Below are positions 6,968 through 15,072 of a stretch of DNA of 64,000 nucleotides, piece after piece. Under the pieces are notes generated by a model that was not told where the DNA came from, did not search any database, and saw only the letters and a program-made list of their open reading frames with translations. Position 1 is the first letter of the stretch. Each line of letters begins with the position of its first letter. The stretch comes from Coliplasma sp045538555 (lineage in GTDB: Bacteria > Bacillota > Clostridia > Oscillospirales > CAG-382), in assembly GCA_045538555.1 (NCBI GenBank), contig JAZSRP010000002.1, forward strand, positions 1 to 64,000, read 5' to 3'. The translations under genes and the position numbers were made by a program.

Positions 6968-8749
6968 TTAGATCGTAAAGGTCTTGCCTCTCATTACGGC
7001 GCAGATATAATCAACCTCGCTGAGCTTATCGTCGCGGGTCCATGCCTCAACGTATTTCTCACACCAGAGCTCAACCTGCGCGGGATCAACAGAGTTTGTC
7101 TTATCAATAAGATCAGCAAACTTGAGGTTGACGATGCCCAGTCCCTCGGTCATGAGGCAGAGATCGGATATAATATCACTCTGAACGGGAAGTGCGCGGA
7201 ACTCGTCCGCCAGCTTGAACGCACGGAGAGCATTGTCACGGTAGGGCCGGCTGTCGGCGGGGAGAGGTGTTTCCTCATCAATATAATACATACGATTGTC
7301 AAAATAAGCGTTGATAAAGATTCCCCAAGAAAGAATGTTTTCACAGTCGCCCACCTGGCGGATCAATCTTACCACCTCACCGCTGGGATCGCCATACACT
7401 GACTCGGAAACCTGAAGATCAAATGCCGATGTCATTGCGGGGGTCTTTCCGTTCCATGCAAGAGCGGCACCCAAGACGCAGCCATAGAGCGTGCAGGTCA
7501 TGGGGCAGAGCGCACCGTAATCGCCCCAAGAGGTGTTGAGCATTCCCATCACCTTGCTCTTGACGCCGGCGCTGACCATTTTTGAGATATTCTGTTCAGC
7601 ATAGCCCACAACTTCAACAAACTGGTTCCAGCAGGCAGTGCCGGGGCAAACGATCTGAGAAAATCTCTGCTCGGCAAATTTTGCCACGTTTTCAACAGGG
7701 GGCTCGTTTGCGTAGTTCCAGTTGAGCATGACCATATCGTCGGGGAAGCGTGACATTGTCTCAGGATGGTTGAGCACCACGTCTCCCCACATCATAACGG
7801 TCTTTCCGAGTGACTTGAGGTGATCAATGATCTTGAGAGTAAACTCAAGGTACAGCTCACCCTTGTCCTTGCCTGCGTTTTTGCCGTTGCAGATATCAAA
7901 GGTCTCGTCACAGCAGATATTGAAATACTTGCTGCGGAAAAGAGGAACATACTGATCGATGAGCGAACAGATGAGCTTGATGCTGTCCGGGTCGGATGCG
8001 TTGATGGTGTGGTGAAGCATGGTGTTGACCCAGGGGTTCTTGTATGCAGTGTAGCTATCAAGCTCGCAAAGATGCTTGTACTTGTCGCTCTCCAACAGAC
8101 GGAACAGGTGTCCGAAAGTGGAAAGAGAAGGAACAAAATCTATAAAATTCTCGTAGCAATAATCGTCGATTTCAATAATTTCCTCAGCGGTGAGATAACC
8201 ATACGCTTTGTAGATACCCTTGTACTCGTCAAAGTCAAAGGTATGCTCGATATAGAGCTGGTATGAATTATGCTTGTAATAAGCAAGGAAATCGATCATC
8301 TTTTTGCATCCTTCCACGGTGGGCACTCTTCCTCTGGAGGCATCGTGGTAGAATCCGCGGTAGGACATATCGGGAGCATCCTTGATCTCGCAGCAGGGAA
8401 TCAGCTCACCGCAGCTCTCAACGATCTGGCGGAGGGTCTGAATTCCGTAAAAAGCACCTGCCAGGGAGTCACCCTTGATGGCAATGGAGTCGGATGAAGC
8501 AGAGAGTGTGTAGCCCTCTGTTTTCTTTTTGCCGGCAGAGATGAGAATCTTTTTTGCAGGGTCGGGATTGCCCAGGGCCCTGGTAACAGAAAGCTCAAGT
8601 CCGGTCTCATCGTAGATTTCATCTCTCAATTTGAGAGCAGCTCTGAATATACGGTTGTCGCACTCGGAGGTGATGACAATGCGGAAACCTTTCAGGCACA
8701 CAAAACCTCCGGTTTTTTTCAATTTTTTGGGTTGGGGAATAATGTTCAT
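6968..8749 (-). CDS. Glycoside hydrolase family 20 beta-N-acetylhexosaminidase
   Basis: 593 residues. An N-terminal GH20b-like alpha/beta domain (IIPQPKKLKK through LAGAFYGIQTLRQI) precedes the TIM barrel, which starts at DMSYRGFYHDASRGRVP. The Asp-Glu pair of the substrate-assisted mechanism is visible in NICCDETFD near residue 280. GH20 enzymes release terminal GlcNAc or GalNAc from glycans, chitooligosaccharides or muropeptides. There is no signal peptide, so it probably works in the cytosol on imported or recycled sugars. Start chosen at the ATG preceded by AGGAGG. It has its own promoter and terminator, and no transporter or other amino-sugar gene is adjacent. Confidence 0.9.
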   Translation of the reverse strand: MNIIPQPKKLKKTGGFVCLKGFRIVITSECDNRIFRAALKLRDEIYDETGLELSVTRALGNPDPAKKILISAGKKKTEGYTLSASSDSIAIKGDSLAGAFYGIQTLRQIVESCGELIPCCEIKDAPDMSYRGFYHDASRGRVPTVEGCKKMIDFLAYYKHNSYQLYIEHTFDFDEYKGIYKAYGYLTAEEIIEIDDYCYENFIDFVPSLSTFGHLFRLLESDKYKHLCELDSYTAYKNPWVNTMLHHTINASDPDSIKLICSLIDQYVPLFRSKYFNICCDETFDICNGKNAGKDKGELYLEFTLKIIDHLKSLGKTVMMWGDVVLNHPETMSRFPDDMVMLNWNYANEPPVENVAKFAEQRFSQIVCPGTACWNQFVEVVGYAEQNISKMVSAGVKSKVMGMLNTSWGDYGALCPMTCTLYGCVLGAALAWNGKTPAMTSAFDLQVSESVYGDPSGEVVRLIRQVGDCENILSWGIFINAYFDNRMYYIDEETPLPADSRPYRDNALRAFKLADEFRALPVQSDIISDLCLMTEGLGIVNLKFADLIDKTNSVDPAQVELWCEKYVEAWTRDDKLSEVDYICAVMRGKTFTI

Positions 8750-8777
8750 TTTTTTCCTCCTGGTGGTTTATAACTAT

Positions 8778-8806
8778 TTTTTACCACATAAAAAGCAAAA
8801 AGTCAA
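8778..8806 (-). promoter_or_regulatory. Sigma-A promoter of the GH20 gene
   Basis: A -35 TTGACT (8806-8801), 17-nt spacer and -10 TAAAAA (8783-8778), about 20 nt upstream of the ribosome-binding site. Confidence 0.65.
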
Positions 8807-8877
8807 TCAAAACTCAACGCAAGTTTGCCTGTTTTTTGATTAAAATAACGAAAAACAAAAAAACGGTAAATTTTGTC

Positions 8878-8906
8878 TTGACACAGTTGAAACACATTTA
8901 TATAAT
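8878..8906 (+). promoter_or_regulatory. Strong sigma-A promoter of hppA
   Basis: Perfect -35 TTGACA (8878-8883), 17-nt spacer, perfect -10 TATAAT (8901-8906). A leader of about 108 nt follows before hppA. It contains one short hairpin (GGCT..AGCC near 8987-8997) and no riboswitch that I recognise. Confidence 0.9.
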
Positions 8907-9020
8907 ATGTAGCGTGCGAAGTGTGGGCATTTGCAAACAGCAAAGAATCAGTTTGTATTTTTCCGCATTGGCATATCATAAAATAACGGCTCAGCCGTAC
9001 TTATAAGAAAGGGTCAGATT

Positions 9021-11279
9021 ATGGACATCACTCTCGTACTTGGTCTCGTGATAGTTGCTGCGCTGGGCGCTCTTGCTTACGCTGCGTTCAACTTTTTCTC
9101 GGTCAAGAAACTGGACGAAGGTACCGACAGAATGAAAGAGATCGCCTCTGCAATCCGCGTCGGTGCAAACGCCTTCATCACCTATGAGTACAAGATCGTT
9201 GCAATCGTTGCTGCAGTCGTTGCAGTTCTTCTTGCACTCGTTATCTCCTGGTCAGCAGCCGTCGCTTTCCTCATCGGCGCTACCATGAGTGCTTCTGCCG
9301 GCTGGGTCGGCATGAAGATCGCTACCTACGCAAACGTACGTGTTACCAACACCGCACGTACCACCAAATCCCTCTCCGACACTCTCAAGGTTGCCTTCAA
9401 GGGCGGCTCCGTCATGGGTATCTGCGTCTCCGGTTGCGCTCTTCTTGGTATTTTTATCGTATTCCTCGTATTTGGTGTTGCTCTCGGTCAGATTGATGCA
9501 GAGGTTGCACACACCCACGCTGCTTCATGCAGGAGCATCCTTTCTCTCATCAGCGAGAACCTCAACTTTGGTGCAGGATTTACCATGACCCTTTCAGGTT
9601 ATGCTCTCGGCTGCTCCATCATCGCAATTTTTGCACGTATCGGCGGCGGTATCTACACCAAAGCTGCTGACATGGGCGCTGACCTTGTTGGCAAGACCGA
9701 AGCTCACATTCCCGAGGATGATCCCAGAAACCCCGCCACCATTGCCGACATCGTAGGTGACAACGTAGGTGACGTTGCAGGTCTTGGCTCCGACCTTTTG
9801 GAGAGCTACGTGGGCGCACTTCTCTCCGGCGCCATCCTTGCTATTGAGCTGTTTGCAAAATTCGTTTTCGGCGATACCAATATGCTCAAGGCAATGATCT
9901 ACTTCCCTCTTGCATTTGCTGCAGCAGGTTTGATTTCCTGTATCATAGGTATCGCTTCCCTCTTTGTTCGCAAAAAACTTTCTGACAACCCCCACAAGGA
10001 ACTGAACGGCGCTACATACATTTCTGCTATTCTCACAATGGCATTCGGCGCCGCTATCGCATATTTCTCTTTCAACCAGTTTGATGGCCTCATGATCGAC
10101 GGTTATGACAATCTGTCCGTATTTGAGTCTGTTGAATTCCACCTCGGCTGGATCTCTCCCTGGGTTGCCGCTGCTATCGGTATCGTTGCAGGTATCGTTA
10201 TCGGCAAGCTGGCTGAGTACTACACCAGCTATGATTACAAGCCCACCGTTGAGCTTGCAACCGCTTCTGTTGAGGGCTCTGCTCTCACCATCACTCAAGG
10301 TCTTGCACTCGGTATGATCTCCTGCATGCTTCCCTGCGTTGTTTTGGGTATTGCAATCTACGGTTCTTACCTCCTCTCCGGTATGTACGGTGTTGCAGCT
10401 GCCGCTATCGGTATGCTTTCATTTGTTGCTACCACTGTTTCCGTTGACTCCTACGGTCCTATCTCCGACAACGCCGGCGGTATCGCTGAAATGTCCTATC
10501 TCGATCCCTCCGTCCGTAAGATCACCGATGAGCTTGACGCTGTAGGCAACACCACCGCTGCTATCGGCAAGGGATTTGCTATCGGTTCTGCCGCTCTTGC
10601 AACTCTCTCCATGATGACTTCTTACATCTTTGCATACACACCCGCTCCCGAAACACCCAACTTTGCTGAGGGTGCACTGGACAAGATCACTCTCAACTCC
10701 ATCGAGCCCGCCGTTCTGGTTGGATGTATCGTAGGCGCTGCTCTTCCCTTCATGTTCTCCGGCATGCTCATCAACGCTGTTGCAAAAGCTGCCAGAAAAA
10801 TGGTTGAGGAAGTCAGACGTCAGTTCAGAGAGATCAAGGGTCTGCTTGAGGGCGAGGTTCTCCCCGACTACAAGACCTGCATTGAGATCTCCTCTCAGGG
10901 CGCTCTCAAAGAAATGCGCGTTCCCGCAATCTTCTGCATTGCTTTCCCCGTTGTTTGCGGATTTATCTTCGGTGCCGAGTTTGTCGGCGGCGTTCTCGTA
11001 GGCGCAACCATCAGCGCTATCATGCTTGCTCTCTTCTGCGGTAACGCAGGCGGCGCATGGGACAACGGTAAAAAGTACATCGAAGTTACCGGCGTTAACG
11101 GAAACAAAAAAGGTTCGGCCGCTCACGACGCTGCTGTTGTTGGCGACACCGTCGGCGATCCTCTCAAGGATACCGTTGGTCCCTCCCTCGACATTCTCAT
11201 CAAAATCATGAGCACCATCTCTCTGGTTACCGTTGCTGCTTTCTCAAACAACAACCTTTTGAGCTGGCTGGGTCTCTGA
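9021..11279 (+). CDS. hppA: Membrane-bound ion-translocating pyrophosphatase, probably K+-dependent
   Basis: The 752-residue integral membrane protein couples pyrophosphate hydrolysis to H+ and/or Na+ export. It has about 16 membrane segments and the acidic Mg-pyrophosphate motifs, notably IADIVGDNVGDVAGLGSDL near residues 245-265 and the C-terminal GDTVGDPLKDTVGPSLDI. The motif GNTTAAIGKG near residue 510 has Ala where K+-independent enzymes carry Lys, so K+-dependence is predicted. The ion (H+ or Na+) cannot be settled by eye. Codon use is strongly biased to a few preferred codons and the promoter is near-consensus, so this is likely an abundant protein. Confidence 0.96.
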   Translation: MDITLVLGLVIVAALGALAYAAFNFFSVKKLDEGTDRMKEIASAIRVGANAFITYEYKIVAIVAAVVAVLLALVISWSAAVAFLIGATMSASAGWVGMKIATYANVRVTNTARTTKSLSDTLKVAFKGGSVMGICVSGCALLGIFIVFLVFGVALGQIDAEVAHTHAASCRSILSLISENLNFGAGFTMTLSGYALGCSIIAIFARIGGGIYTKAADMGADLVGKTEAHIPEDDPRNPATIADIVGDNVGDVAGLGSDLLESYVGALLSGAILAIELFAKFVFGDTNMLKAMIYFPLAFAAAGLISCIIGIASLFVRKKLSDNPHKELNGATYISAILTMAFGAAIAYFSFNQFDGLMIDGYDNLSVFESVEFHLGWISPWVAAAIGIVAGIVIGKLAEYYTSYDYKPTVELATASVEGSALTITQGLALGMISCMLPCVVLGIAIYGSYLLSGMYGVAAAAIGMLSFVATTVSVDSYGPISDNAGGIAEMSYLDPSVRKITDELDAVGNTTAAIGKGFAIGSAALATLSMMTSYIFAYTPAPETPNFAEGALDKITLNSIEPAVLVGCIVGAALPFMFSGMLINAVAKAARKMVEEVRRQFREIKGLLEGEVLPDYKTCIEISSQGALKEMRVPAIFCIAFPVVCGFIFGAEFVGGVLVGATISAIMLALFCGNAGGAWDNGKKYIEVTGVNGNKKGSAAHDAAVVGDTVGDPLKDTVGPSLDILIKIMSTISLVTVAAFSNNNLLSWLGL

Positions 11280-11295
11280 TAGCTTTTGTTCCAAA

Positions 11296-12102
11296 ATGGT
11301 AATCGATTTTCACACACATATTTTCCCCGACAAGCTTGCCCCAAAAGCCATTGCCTCTCTGGAAAACACCGCAGGGGTAAAAACGGTTTTTAACGGCACC
11401 GCAAGCGGGCTGCTGGGACTCATGGATAATGAGCGCATCGACAGAGCTGTGATCCTCAACACGGTCACAAACGAAAAACAGGTGGGCAACGTTAACGGAT
11501 TTGCATTGGAAACAATGAAAAATCACGGCGACCGCTTGATTCCGTTTTGCTCACTGCATCCCGATACCGCCAACCTGCGGGAGACACTGAGCGCGCTCTC
11601 ACAAGAGGGCATCAAGGGAATCAAGATACATCCCGATTACGTCGGTACGGATCTTGATTCCGACAGGATGTTTCCATTGTTGAAAGCGGTATCAGAATCA
11701 GGGCTTCCGCTTGTGATACATGCAGGGTTTGATCCCGTCTCACCAAATCATTGCCACGCATCCCCGGATGCGATACTCAATGTTTTGAGCAGACTCCCCC
11801 GACTGAAGCTGGTCGCTGCCCACATGGGCGGAATGATGCTGTGGGATGAAGTATTTTGCAAGCTGTGCGGAAAAAACCTGTGGATTGACACGGCGTTTTG
11901 CTGCGAACGTACCGGAATGACCCGAGAGCATGCCAAGCGCATCTTTGACTCGCATCCTCACGACAGGATCATCTTTGGTTCGGATGCCCCTTGGGCAAGA
12001 CCTACGGAAATTTTGGATTTTATCGATTGCCTCCATCTCGGCGTCCAAAGCAGAAATGCTATATTGCATGAAAATGCCGAAGCGCTGATCGAGCAGAAGT
12101 GA
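11296..12102 (+). CDS. Amidohydrolase-2 family metal-dependent TIM-barrel hydrolase
   Basis: 268 residues. Metal-site motifs of the amidohydrolase superfamily are in order: DFHTH at residues 4-8, a KIHPD strand, VIHAGF, AAHMGG and the late FGSDAPW. This is the Amidohydro_2 group, which includes decarboxylases and lactone or ring hydrolases, so the substrate cannot be named. It starts 16 nt after hppA with no clear ribosome-binding site. Expression probably relies on read-through and translational coupling, with ATG 11296 the only good N-terminal choice because it puts DFHTH at the start. Confidence 0.85.
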   Translation: MVIDFHTHIFPDKLAPKAIASLENTAGVKTVFNGTASGLLGLMDNERIDRAVILNTVTNEKQVGNVNGFALETMKNHGDRLIPFCSLHPDTANLRETLSALSQEGIKGIKIHPDYVGTDLDSDRMFPLLKAVSESGLPLVIHAGFDPVSPNHCHASPDAILNVLSRLPRLKLVAAHMGGMMLWDEVFCKLCGKNLWIDTAFCCERTGMTREHAKRIFDSHPHDRIIFGSDAPWARPTEILDFIDCLHLGVQSRNAILHENAEALIEQK

Positions 12103-12135
12103 TTTGTTTTGATTTTATTCAACTCAATACACACG

Positions 12136-12167
12136 GAAGACGCGGGATACCGCGTCTTCTTTTTTTG
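12136..12167 (+). terminator. Rho-independent terminator of hppA-amidohydrolase
   Basis: Perfect 10-bp stem GAAGACGCGG/CCGCGTCTTC with a GATA loop, followed by eight T. The next 140 nt (12168-12308) are AT-rich with nothing I can identify. Confidence 0.92.
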
Positions 12168-12308
12168 TTTTTTTACGAAATTGTTCTATTTAGTGTTTAT
12201 TTTTTTTGAATTTTTTGTTTTTGTTTGCTCCGCAGGCAAATCCCAGAGGCAAAATGCACAATTTGATATAAGCGCTTTTGTAATTTCCAACAAATAGGTA
12301 ATTGGTGC

Positions 12309-12337
12309 TTGATATTTTGACTATTCGATGATATAAT
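12309..12337 (+). promoter_or_regulatory. Sigma-A promoter of the oligopeptide-binding lipoprotein gene
   Basis: A -35 TTGATA (12309-12314), 17-nt spacer and perfect -10 TATAAT (12332-12337), about 40 nt upstream of the start codon. Confidence 0.75.
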
Positions 12338-12379
12338 TATTCAGTAACAATATCCTTATTTCCAGGTTCGGAGGTCATC

Positions 12380-14215
12380 ATGAAAAAGATTCTTGCAATG
12401 GTACTCTGCTTGCTGTTCTGTTTTGGAGCACTTGCAGGATGCAGTTCCCTTGACGATGAGGAAAAAGGCGCAAACGTACATATGTACATTTCCTCTTATC
12501 CTCAGACACTTGATCCCGCCCTTGTTCAGGCAAACGGCGATGCGGATCAGATTCTCTCCCTCATTTTCGAGCCCCTCACCCGTATCGACGAGGACGGAAA
12601 AGTCGTGGGAGGTCTTGCCGAAAACTGGTACTACAAATACGACAATATCTATCAGCTCCACAAAATGTATTTTGAGCTCAAGACAACTCTCTGGAGTGAC
12701 AACCGTGCCGTCAGTGCCGATGATGTCATTTATGCATGGAGACGTATTTTGGATCCTGCAACCGAGAGCCCCTATGCAGCTCTTCTCTACCCCATCAAAA
12801 ACGCAAAGCGTGTAAAATCCGGTATTGATACCTTTGACGACCTGGGTCTTGCCGCTGTTGACGATACTCTGCTTGAAGTTACGTTTGAGACAGAGTATGA
12901 CATTGAGCTTTTTGCCGAGGCAGTTGCCAACGTCCACCTTGCTCCCGCACGTGAGGATATCATCACCCGCTGCGAGAAAAACGGCGAGGACTGGGCTGCC
13001 AGCGGTGCTACCATTGTTTGCAACGGTCCTTTCAGAGTGCAGGCAATGGACATGGATGCCACCGAGGCATACAAGCTGGTTCTTGAGAGAAACGCATATT
13101 ATATGCGTGAGGAAGAGGACAATCTGGACAAGTACGTTCTCCCCTACCGTATCACCTGCCTCTACTATGAGGGACAGACCGATTTTTATGACAAGGGTCT
13201 GACTCAGCATCAGTTCCAGGCAAACCGCTTCACTGCAGGCGAGATATTCTACCTCTCCTCCTTTGATGCCGAAACCTACAAGTATTTCAAGGACAGCAAG
13301 GACTATGATATGCAGTCCTTCAGCACCACCAACGGTTTTGCTTTCTATTTCAACACAGCAAACGACATTCTCTCCGATGCAAACGTTCGCAAGGCGTTTT
13401 CTATGGTCATTGACAGGACAAAGATTGCCAACGAGATCACCGGCACCGGCGAGATCGCTGCAAACGGATTTGTGCCCAAGGGAGTGTTCAACACCGACAG
13501 AAAGACCGATTTCCGTGAGGTTGGCGGTGATGTTTACAACGTGAACGCTGACGTTGACGGCGCAAATGCGCTTATCAACCAGGCCTCCAAAAAATCCGGA
13601 ACTCTCAAGATGATCTATCTCATCCCCGAGACTTCTACAACCATCATCAACAACAAGAAAAACGTCAACTACACCAACGTATACAAGAACATTGCCGAGT
13701 ATGCCAAGGGCGTATGGGAAGGTCTTGGATACACTATCGATATTGAAGGACTCAACCCCGAAGAATATCTTGCTGCTCTCTACAACAGAGAATATGATAT
13801 CATGGGCATCAACGTTTCCGAGAGCTCGGTTTCTGCGTTTGCATATCTTGCACCTTTTGCAACCGAGTACAGCGGCTCCTCCGTTTCTATCATCAACGGC
13901 GCAGAGGCGTTCTCACCTCATTACACCAACTTTAACAACGCTGATTACAACGCTTTGATCGACTCCGTTGTCTATGAGAGCGACAGAGCAAAGAGAGCCG
14001 AAGCACTCCACAACGCTGAGAGAATGCTGGCAGACCTTTGCCCCGCAACCATGGTATTCTGGTACAGCAACTCATACGTTGCCAGCGATGAGATCAAGGG
14101 AATTGAGAACGACAACTGGTTTGGTTATACAAACTTTATCAACCTCAAGCTCTCTGATTGGAGAGATATCAACTCCAAAGAGATCGAGGTCAGCTTGGAG
14201 AGAAACGCTGAGTAA
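12380..14215 (+). CDS. Oligopeptide ABC transporter substrate-binding lipoprotein (OppA/SBP_bac_5 family)
   Basis: The 611-residue protein has a lipoprotein signal peptide (hydrophobic residues 4-18, lipobox LAGC with Cys at about 21). The mature protein is a family-5 solute-binding protein, with the family's opening region (YPQTLDPALVQANGDADQILSLIFEPLT cut here in two parts: YPQTLDPALVQ and ILSLIFEPLT) and the EPLTRIDEDGKVVGGLAENW-type segment. It would sit on the outer face of the membrane and deliver peptides to an Opp/Dpp permease. No permease or ATPase gene is nearby, so it is an orphan receptor in this window. Its stop directly abuts the convergent M50 gene. Codon use is strongly biased, as for hppA. 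Confidence 0.93.
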   Translation: MKKILAMVLCLLFCFGALAGCSSLDDEEKGANVHMYISSYPQTLDPALVQANGDADQILSLIFEPLTRIDEDGKVVGGLAENWYYKYDNIYQLHKMYFELKTTLWSDNRAVSADDVIYAWRRILDPATESPYAALLYPIKNAKRVKSGIDTFDDLGLAAVDDTLLEVTFETEYDIELFAEAVANVHLAPAREDIITRCEKNGEDWAASGATIVCNGPFRVQAMDMDATEAYKLVLERNAYYMREEEDNLDKYVLPYRITCLYYEGQTDFYDKGLTQHQFQANRFTAGEIFYLSSFDAETYKYFKDSKDYDMQSFSTTNGFAFYFNTANDILSDANVRKAFSMVIDRTKIANEITGTGEIAANGFVPKGVFNTDRKTDFREVGGDVYNVNADVDGANALINQASKKSGTLKMIYLIPETSTTIINNKKNVNYTNVYKNIAEYAKGVWEGLGYTIDIEGLNPEEYLAALYNREYDIMGINVSESSVSAFAYLAPFATEYSGSSVSIINGAEAFSPHYTNFNNADYNALIDSVVYESDRAKRAEALHNAERMLADLCPATMVFWYSNSYVASDEIKGIENDNWFGYTNFINLKLSDWRDINSKEIEVSLERNAE

Positions 14216-14788
14216 TCACAACTGGCACACCAGCGCCGCTGACAGTAGCAAGACTCCGAGGTTTCCGCCCGAGACAGCAAACGCTCCAACAGCGGAAAGA
14301 ATCAACAGCATTTTTGAAATTTGAGACAAGGCGGAGCAAATCTGCTCCGCCTTTTCGTTTGCCATTCTTTGGCACAAAAACGCAAAAAGAGCACGGCCGC
14401 CGTCAAGAGTACGGTGGGGCATGAGATTTGTGATTCCCAAAAACAGGTTTGACACCACCCCAAAAAGAGACAGAGCATCTCCAAATGCAAAAAATGCGAT
14501 GCAAAAAGCCAAACATAACATCAAAGAAAACAATGGACCGAAAAGCGAGATTGTCATATCGTTTTTGTGGTCGGTCTGCTCCCTCGGATAACAGATTACC
14601 GCCCCCATGGGGGTAATATCGACTCTGCGTACAGACACGTTGCAAAGCTTGATCGCCGTCAGGTGCCCCAACTCATGAAACAGAGCAGAACACACCAGCA
14701 AGGCAAACGCCTCTTTTCCTTCAAGCAGAGCCATCAAAATAAACGCCGGGAGTGAGAGAAGGTGCACTCTGATCCTCTTGTATTGCAC
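14216..14788 (-). CDS. Site-2 protease, M50 family (SpoIVFB-type)
   Basis: 190 residues with four to six membrane segments. Zinc-protease motif HELGH is at about residues 38-42, and the second conserved site is NLMPHRTLDGGR, whose Asp is the third zinc ligand. Size and layout match SpoIVFB, which cuts pro-sigma-K within the membrane in B. subtilis. Here it lies next to spoIIGA-sigE, a sporulation context, but the substrate is an inference and sigK is not in the window. The upstream 63-codon gene is 8-11 nt away, so the two form a bicistron. Its 3' end also carries the likely terminator for the convergent lipoprotein gene. Confidence 0.85.
   Translation of the reverse strand: MQYKRIRVHLLSLPAFILMALLEGKEAFALLVCSALFHELGHLTAIKLCNVSVRRVDITPMGAVICYPREQTDHKNDMTISLFGPLFSLMLCLAFCIAFFAFGDALSLFGVVSNLFLGITNLMPHRTLDGGRALFAFLCQRMANEKAEQICSALSQISKMLLILSAVGAFAVSGGNLGVLLLSAALVCQL
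14328..14356 (+). terminator. Terminator for the lipoprotein gene, lying inside the convergent M50 gene
   Basis: Perfect 11-bp stem (AAGGCGGAGCA/TGCTCCGCCTT), 4-nt loop AATC, then TTTTCGTTT on the plus strand. It is the first hairpin past the lipoprotein stop, but it lies about 110 nt inside the 3' coding region of the M50 protease on the other strand. Confidence 0.7.
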
Positions 14789-14799
14789 AAAAATAACGC

Positions 14800-14991
14800 C
14801 TATCCCCTTTCCAACAGCGATTGTGTCAGCTGAAAAAGTCCTTTTGAGAGCTTTGGAGAACCGGACTGACCAAAAACTTCAATTTCTGCTGAAGCTAAAA
14901 ACAGTTTGTACGCCACAAATAAGAGCACTGCGGCAAAAATGATGATTTTTGGCAGTTGCTTTTTCACGATCCTCACATAATTTCTTTTCAA
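14800..14991 (-). CDS. Tiny single-pass membrane protein upstream of the M50 protease
   Basis: About 63 residues: a basic N-terminus (KRNYVRIVKKQLPK), one membrane segment (IIIFAAVLLFVAYKLFLA) and a short polar C-terminus of about 30 residues. The TTG start at 14991 is chosen because AGAGGAG lies 8 nt before it. An ATG at 15024 would place that ribosome-binding site inside the gene. I recognise no family. By position it could be a membrane partner of the protease, as SpoIVFA is for SpoIVFB, but there is no evident sequence relation to SpoIVFA. It is divergent from spoIIGA. Confidence 0.6.
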   Translation of the reverse strand: MKRNYVRIVKKQLPKIIIFAAVLLFVAYKLFLASAEIEVFGQSGSPKLSKGLFQLTQSLLERG

Positions 14992-15015
14992 AAAAATATC
15001 TCCTCTGCACATAGG

Positions 15016-15051
15016 TTGCGACAAATTCCACCACCCGTATCGGAGTATAAT
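15016..15051 (+). promoter_or_regulatory. Candidate Spo0A-activated spoIIGA promoter with 0A-like box
   Basis: A perfect -10 TATAAT (15046-15051) has no -35 at the usual 17 nt. Instead, about 22 nt further up, the minus strand reads TTTGTCGCA (15025-15017), one base off the Spo0A box core TGTCGAA extended by TT. The plus strand there reads TTGCGA. In B. subtilis the spoIIG promoter has an over-long spacer and is switched on by Spo0A bound near the -35. The start point would be near 15058. Confidence 0.5.
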
Positions 15052-15072
15052 TCTCCTTGGGTGGTGTTTTTT

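Noticed and set aside
8907..9020. Riboswitch in the hppA leader
   Set aside because: The 108-nt leader has only a short hairpin and no conserved motif of a class I know.
9594..11126. Two long minus-strand frames opposite hppA
   Set aside because: hppA codon bias keeps the reverse frames open; products are low-complexity and lack start signals.
12168..12308. Small gene or regulatory RNA between the amidohydrolase terminator and the lipoprotein promoter
   Set aside because: AT-rich, no promoter or ribosome-binding site, and the only open frame begins inside the terminator.
12356..13210. 284-codon minus-strand frame opposite the oligopeptide-binding lipoprotein
   Set aside because: Would run through the lipoprotein promoter and signal peptide; no domain.
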